Source: Allopusillimonas sp008369125
GTDB lineage: Bacteria > Pseudomonadota > Gammaproteobacteria > Burkholderiales > Burkholderiaceae_B
Length of the DNA: 64,000 nt
NCBI RefSeq assembly: GCF_008369125.1
Contig: NZ_VOAY01000006.1
Span: 222,391-286,390 of the forward strand
Direction: 5' to 3'
In this document: positions 60,495 through 64,000 of the stretch, in pieces
How the letters are laid out: every line of letters starts with the position of its first letter
Numbering within the stretch: position 1 is the stretch's first letter
The notes under the pieces: model-generated
What the model saw: only the letters and a program-made list of their open reading frames with translations
Told to the model about the DNA's origin: nothing
Database searches by the model: none
Program-made: the position numbers and the translations under genes

Positions 60495-61265
60495 TTAATT
60501 GCTTTGAGCAGGCGTTTTGTCAGCCTCGCCGGAGGCAGGTGCCTGCGCAGATGAAGACTGGGCTGAATGATCAGCGCCTTGGCTTGCCATCGCATCGCCG
60601 GCCTGTTTGACAGCAGTGTCGGCACTTGTCTTTGCTGCGTCGCCGACAGATGAACTGGTGGCTGATGGGCTGACAGTGGTGTCAGCAGACTCAGCCTGCT
60701 TGTCATTGGTTGGCGAAGACGTAGCTGCAGACTCAGCAGGAGACGCTGAGGCAGCTGGTGCAGAAGAAACTGATGCTTCTGCACTGGGCTGTGCCGGCTG
60801 GGGCGTTGTGCTGGCTGCTGGAGTTACAGGCACGCTTGCACCCTGATCGGCTGCCGCAGGTGCCGCTGGTACGCTAGCGCCTTGATTTGCTGCAGCAGGC
60901 GCTGCTGGCACGCTTGCGCCCTGACCCGTTGAAGGCACAACAGGTATGTCAGCCCCGGCAGAAGGAACTTGCGGTGTTTCAAAACCTTGCATGACACCAC
61001 CCTCGACGGCAGAAGGCCGCGCAGCAGGGTGATGGGCATACCATGCCAAACCACCGGTCGAAACGAAGAAAATAATGGCCGCCCATTTGGTGACGCGCGA
61101 CAGAAAGTTGGCTGCGCCACTGGCACCGAAAACGCTGCCGGCAGACCCGCCACCAAACGACGCCCCCATGTCGGCGCCCTTACCTTGTTGCAAGAGAACC
61201 AGAACGATAATACTTAGCGACGATATAACCTGAACCGCCAGAAGTGCGGATGACAACCAATGCAT
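60495..61265 (-). CDS. secG: Preprotein translocase subunit SecG with repetitive C-terminal tail
   Basis: SecG is a small SecYEG accessory subunit that aids protein export. The first 90 or so residues are normal: two hydrophobic helices (LLAVQVISSLSIIVLVLLQQ and WAAIIFFVSTGGLAWY) around the conserved GKGADMGASFGGGSAGSVFGASGAANFLSR. The remaining 165 or so residues are alanine/serine/proline-rich low complexity, with about three copies of a 13-residue unit QGASVPAAPAAAN. Typical SecG is 75-140 residues. The composition suggests a disordered tail; by topology of SecG both termini face the periplasm, so the tail should extend there. Confidence 0.93.
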   Translation of the reverse strand: MHWLSSALLAVQVISSLSIIVLVLLQQGKGADMGASFGGGSAGSVFGASGAANFLSRVTKWAAIIFFVSTGGLAWYAHHPAARPSAVEGGVMQGFETPQVPSAGADIPVVPSTGQGASVPAAPAAANQGASVPAAPAAADQGASVPVTPAASTTPQPAQPSAEASVSSAPAASASPAESAATSSPTNDKQAESADTTVSPSATSSSVGDAAKTSADTAVKQAGDAMASQGADHSAQSSSAQAPASGEADKTPAQSN

Positions 61266-61283
61266 TTATGAGACTCCGGGGCC

Positions 61284-62033
61284 TTAGGCGGCCGCTATAC
61301 GTAAAAATTCTTGTGCCTGCAATGATGCACCGCCCACCAGGGCGCCATCAATGTCGGGCATGGCAAACAGGCTTGCGGCGTTGACGGCCTTGACGCTACC
61401 GCCATACAGCACACGCACCTGAGGGACGCCCAGGCCCTGAAGCCTGGCACGGATGAAAGCATGCACGTCTTGCGCCTGCTCTGGCGACGCACTAAGACCT
61501 GTGCCAATAGCCCAAACAGGCTCATAGGCCAGCACCATGCGGGTAACTAGATCTGCACCAAGTGCAAGCACGGGCGCCAGCTGGCGCTCGATGACACTGG
61601 AGGTTTGCCCAGACTGCTGCTGCTCGTAGGTTTCGCCAATGCACACAACAGGAGTCAGCCCGGCGGCAAGTGCCGCAATGGCCTTTTCGGCAACGAGCTG
61701 ATCGGATTCAGCATGCAGGCTGCGGCGCTCAGAATGCCCGACAAGCACCCAGCGAGAACCAAAGTCGGCAAGCATGGCAGCCGACACTTCACCCGTGTAG
61801 GCGCCCTGCTCATGCGTGCTGACGTCTTGCGCACCCCACGACACTGAACTGCCTTCAAGGCTGGCCTGCACCTGCCCCAGATACGGAAACGGCACACATA
61901 CAGCCACCTCGCAATCTTGCACCGAAGCGGCATCAGCCTTGATGCCGTCGAGCAGGGTTGCATTGGCGGCCAGGGTGCCGTGCATTTTCCAGTTGCCTAT
62001 AACAAGGCGCTTGCGAGTAAGAACTGTGTTCAT
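61284..62033 (-). CDS. tpiA: Triosephosphate isomerase TpiA
   Basis: This glycolytic enzyme interconverts dihydroxyacetone phosphate and glyceraldehyde 3-phosphate. The start is ATG 62033 (MNTVLTRKRLVIGNWKMHG), giving 249 residues; the frame opens 33 codons earlier without support. Catalytic Lys is in NWKMHG, His in VGHSERR, and Glu in LAYEPVWAIGTG. The phosphate loop YGGSVKAVN is intact. It is 18 bp before secG. Confidence 0.97.
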   Translation of the reverse strand: MNTVLTRKRLVIGNWKMHGTLAANATLLDGIKADAASVQDCEVAVCVPFPYLGQVQASLEGSSVSWGAQDVSTHEQGAYTGEVSAAMLADFGSRWVLVGHSERRSLHAESDQLVAEKAIAALAAGLTPVVCIGETYEQQQSGQTSSVIERQLAPVLALGADLVTRMVLAYEPVWAIGTGLSASPEQAQDVHAFIRARLQGLGVPQVRVLYGGSVKAVNAASLFAMPDIDGALVGGASLQAQEFLRIAAA

Positions 62034-62189
62034 TCGGGCAACAAATAAAAATTGGGTTAACCCGGCATTGTAGCGTGTTAGTGCCAGCTTCGCATAGCAC
62101 CGGGCGTGGCGCCGCACGCAGCCAGGCCGCAAGGCCGTTGGCCGGGGCCATCTGCCTGCCTGACTGCAGCTGTGTGCGGCTTTGCTAGC

Positions 62190-62280
62190 CTGCTTAGGCC
62201 GTCTGCTTAGGCCGTCTGCTTAGGCCGTCTGCTTAGGCCGTCTGCTTAGGCCGTCTGCTTAGGCCGTCTGCTTGGCCCGT
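62190..62280. repeat. 13-bp tandem repeat array, seven units
   Basis: Six perfect copies of CTGCTTAGGCCGT (62190-62267) are followed by one changed copy (CTGCTTGGCCCGT, 62268-62280). The last copy is also the left arm of the adjacent stem-loop. The perfect copies imply recent expansion. Confidence 0.97.
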
Positions 62281-62306
62281 CTGGCGGGGCTGCCAGACGG
62301 GCCAAG
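62271..62306. repeat. Perfect 15-bp inverted repeat
   Basis: CTTGGCCCGTCTGGC (62271-62285) and GCCAGACGGGCCAAG (62292-62306) flank a 6-base loop. The stem is very stable but lacks a U run on either side. Confidence 0.95.
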
Positions 62307-62349
62307 TGGCAAACGTGATTACCAGATGGTCCTGTAGCTTGTCGCCTGA

Positions 62350-62421
62350 CACTTGCCCGCCTGACAATCTGGCAGTTAGCACGTTGACTTCCACGCCGTC
62401 AGATTGTCAGGCCGGCAGGTG
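62350..62421. repeat. 22-bp imperfect inverted repeat
   Basis: The arms at 62350-62371 and 62400-62421 match at 20 of 22 positions (shared core GCCTGACAATCTG) around a 28-base loop. It lies just downstream of qor on the minus strand and could end its transcript. Confidence 0.85.
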
Positions 62422-62439
62422 TTCAAGCAGTAAAGCAGT

Positions 62440-62463
62440 TAGACGGCTAGACGGCTAGACGGT
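62440..62463. repeat. 8-bp tandem repeat running into the qor stop codon
   Basis: Three copies of TAGACGGC (the last ends in T) cover the qor stop (62455-62457) and its last two codons. It shares GCCGTCT with the 13-bp array. Confidence 0.8.
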
Positions 62464-63432
62464 CAGAATGATCTTACCGATCTGTTCACCTGCGTCCATC
62501 ATGGCATGTGCGTCGCTGGCCTGGGCCAGTGGGAATGTTGCATGCACAATGGGCTTGATCTTGCCTGACTCCAGCAGCGGCCACACCCTTTGCTTGAGTG
62601 CATGCGCGATGTCTGCCTTAAACGCGACAGGACGTGGCCTTAGGGTCGAACCCGTCACGGTAAGGCGACGGCGCATGACCTGACTGCAGTCTATCGTGGC
62701 CTTGGCACCGCCGAGCAAGGCAATAATCACGATGCGCCCGTCATCTGCCAGGCAAGCAAGATCACGATTGATGTAATCGCCGGCCACCATATCCAGAATG
62801 ACATCTACGCCCCGGCCGGCGGTCGCCTTTTTGATTTCTTCCACAAAATCGTGAGTTCGGTAGTTAATGCCCTGAATCGCACCGAGGTTCTCAATGGCAG
62901 TGACACGCTCGTCACTGCCTGCAGTGGCGTAGACTTTATGCCCCATGGCCGTAGCAAGCTGAATGGCAGTTGTACCTATACCGCTTGCACCGCCATGCAC
63001 CAGCAAAATATCGTCGCCGCTCAGCTGGCCGCGATCAAACACATTGCTCCACACCGTGAAGTACGTTTCAGGTAGACCAGCGGCCTCAACATCTGACAGC
63101 CCGACCGGCACAGGCAGGCACTGCTCGGCGGGTGCAACGCAATACTCGGCATAACCACCACCCGCCAACAGTGCACACACCCTGTCGCCAACCTTCAGGC
63201 CAGTGGTCCCCACGTCACCACCTATGATCTCCCCTGCCACCTCAAGACCTGGCAGATCAGAAGCACCCGCCGGAGGTGGATAAGCGCCCTTGCGCTGGAA
63301 AACATCAGGCCGGTTGATACCTGCAGCGCTGACCTTGATCAACACCTCACCCGCTTTGGGCTCCGGCATGGGCCTATCGACCAGCTTCAATACTTCTGGA
63401 CCACCCGGTGTAGATATCTCAACAGCTTTCAT
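62455..63432 (-). CDS. NAD(P)H:quinone oxidoreductase (Qor/PIG3 type)
   Basis: This 325-residue enzyme belongs to the zinc-free MDR (quinone oxidoreductase) group. The start is ATG 63432 with GGAG 5 bases upstream; a GTG four codons earlier lacks this. Features are MKAVEISTPGGPEVLKL, GINRPDVFQRKGAYPPPAG, the cofactor motif VHGGASGIGTTAIQLA, and GAIQGINYRTHDF. It resembles the PIG3/TP53I3 group by the NRPDVFQR motif. It lies upstream of tpiA on the same strand, an order common in Burkholderiales. Confidence 0.93.
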   Translation of the reverse strand: MKAVEISTPGGPEVLKLVDRPMPEPKAGEVLIKVSAAGINRPDVFQRKGAYPPPAGASDLPGLEVAGEIIGGDVGTTGLKVGDRVCALLAGGGYAEYCVAPAEQCLPVPVGLSDVEAAGLPETYFTVWSNVFDRGQLSGDDILLVHGGASGIGTTAIQLATAMGHKVYATAGSDERVTAIENLGAIQGINYRTHDFVEEIKKATAGRGVDVILDMVAGDYINRDLACLADDGRIVIIALLGGAKATIDCSQVMRRRLTVTGSTLRPRPVAFKADIAHALKQRVWPLLESGKIKPIVHATFPLAQASDAHAMMDAGEQIGKIILTV

Positions 63433-63626
63433 AACCACTCCCAAAAAGGCAAAAACTCAACGAAATAACACTTATTATCGCCCGACAACACAGATTTTTC
63501 TTTTAAGATCGGTATTGGGCCCCACAACCGGCGCGAGTTGCGCTAAACTCTCGACCTTCTGTTGGTCTGCAAGTTACGGGATAAAAACAGAAACTCATAG
63601 GCCTGCACTATACGGGCTCATGATCA

Positions 63627-63716
63627 GGAAGCGTGCCAGAGCGGTTGAATGGACTGGTCTTGAAAACCAGCGACGGGGCAACCCGTCCGTGAGTTCGAAT
63701 CTCACCGCTTCCGCCA
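63627..63716 (+). tRNA. tRNA-Ser (anticodon UGA)
   Basis: This is a 90-base class II tRNA. The acceptor stem is GGAAGCG/CGCTTCC with discriminator G and encoded CCA. The anticodon stem CTGGT/ACCAG encloses CTTGAAA, giving UGA for UCN codons. It is followed after 8 bp by tRNA-Leu(UAA). Confidence 0.97.
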
Positions 63717-63724
63717 CCTACCTT

Positions 63725-63810
63725 GCACCCATGGCGGAATTGGTAGACGCAAGGGACTTAAAATCCCTCGATCATTGATCGTGCCGGTTCGATTCCGGCT
63801 GGGTGCACCA
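63725..63810 (+). tRNA. tRNA-Leu (anticodon UAA)
   Basis: This is an 86-base class II tRNA. The acceptor stem is GCACCCA/TGGGTGC with discriminator A and encoded CCA. The anticodon stem AGGGA/TCCCT encloses CTTAAAA, giving UAA. An insertion sequence begins about 60 bp after its 3' end. Confidence 0.97.
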
Positions 63811-63873
63811 AAAACCATCTAGGCTCCGCGGTGATCACGCCCGCACTAAACTACTCGGCTCTACCCAAAAAAT

Positions 63874-64000
63874 TGAACTGCACCCCAAAAGTTGGACACC
63901 CATCCAACCTTCGGGGTGTTTTTTATGGCGCAATATGACGAGGAATTTAAGCAGGCAATAGTTGAGGAGTACTTGAAAGGAGTCTCAGGTTACAAGGTTC
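63874..64000 (+). mobile_element. Left end of an IS3-family insertion sequence, truncated by window edge
   Basis: The sequence from about 63874 (TGAACTGCACCCCAAAAG...) resembles the terminal repeats of IS3-family, IS150-group elements and is followed by the start of an orfA transposase gene. The internal hairpin 63881-63896 with 63903-63918 (16 bp, two mismatches) lies in the leader. The exact end and any target duplication cannot be seen without the other end. Confidence 0.75.
63925..64000 (+). CDS. IS3-family transposase OrfA, 3' truncated by window edge
   Basis: Only 25 codons are visible (MAQYDEEFKQAIVEEYLKGV...). They match the beginning of the helix-turn-helix protein OrfA, which binds the ends of IS3-family elements and is joined to OrfB by frameshifting. 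The ATG is 29 bp after the leader hairpin loop. The gene continues beyond the window. Confidence 0.75.
   Translation, partial: MAQYDEEFKQAIVEEYLKGVSGYKV

Larger units (their letters stand above)
62034..62454. other. Repeat-rich spacer between qor and tpiA
   Basis: This 421-bp non-coding stretch holds a 13-bp tandem repeat array (62190-62280), a perfect 15-bp stem-loop (62271-62306), a 22-bp imperfect inverted repeat (62350-62421) and an 8-bp triplet repeat (62440-62463), listed separately. I see no gene in it. Confidence 0.8.

Noticed and set aside
1..64000. CRISPR array, prophage, toxin-antitoxin or restriction system
   Set aside because: No spaced direct repeats, phage structural genes, paired small toxin/antitoxin genes or restriction/methylase genes were recognised. 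The tandem arrays here have no spacers.

Overview
The window is about 64 kb of chromosome from a betaproteobacterium, most likely an Alcaligenaceae member (Bordetella, Pusillimonas or Advenella type). This rests on family recognition: a Bordetella-style OmpR/EnvZ pair, ligA-zipA-smc, a 14-gene nuo operon ending in a DUF2818 gene, a betaproteobacterial porin, a qor-tpiA-secG-tRNA-Leu block, and many solute-binding transporters. No 16S rRNA gene is present, so genus is not assigned.

Layout. 1-5760: the end of one branched-chain amino acid (Liv) ABC system on the plus strand meets a second, complete Liv system on the minus strand (livK, livH, a livM-livG fusion, livF) across a bidirectional terminator. 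5966-7993: msrB-yciB-bolA-parvulin operon. 8149-14976: ligA, zipA and smc (minus). 15204-23557: lplT, a family 4 uracil-DNA glycosylase, a tsaB-rimI fusion, an OmpR/EnvZ two-component system, a peroxiredoxin, ispF and ispD. 23575-28012: mfd and serB. 28094-43348: the complete respiratory complex I operon nuoA-N plus a DUF2818 membrane protein, all minus.

43458-60312 is an accessory region lying between nuoA and tRNA-Leu(GAG), which adjoin in many Burkholderiales. It holds an Rpn-type PD-(D/E)XK nuclease, a porin, a telomere-like hexanucleotide repeat, and two sugar-acid modules. The first is uronate dehydrogenase, a polar-amino-acid-type ABC importer and a FadR-type regulator, followed by a decapitated 5-dehydro-4-deoxyglucarate dehydratase gene. 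The second is an SDR, an Ldh-family dehydrogenase, an IlvD/Edd sugar-acid dehydratase with the cysteines of pentonate dehydratases, an RraA-like putative aldolase, and a TAXI-TRAP transporter. I read these as uptake and oxidative breakdown of uronic, aldaric or aldonic acids. The exact substrates are not readable from sequence.

60313-64000 returns to housekeeping genes: tRNA-Leu(GAG), secG with an unusual repetitive tail, tpiA, a 420-bp repeat-rich spacer, a quinone oxidoreductase, tRNA-Ser(UGA), tRNA-Leu(UAA), and the left end of an IS3-family element cut by the window edge.

The most interesting items are the uronate dehydrogenase/ABC importer operon with its broken kdgD, the orphan sugar-acid/TRAP cluster, the (GGGATA)n quadruplex-prone repeat, the poly-C tract before a binding-protein gene, the repeat-expanded SecG, and the helically phased TGTAAC sites before ompR. 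I did not see a clear phage, CRISPR, toxin-antitoxin or defence system.
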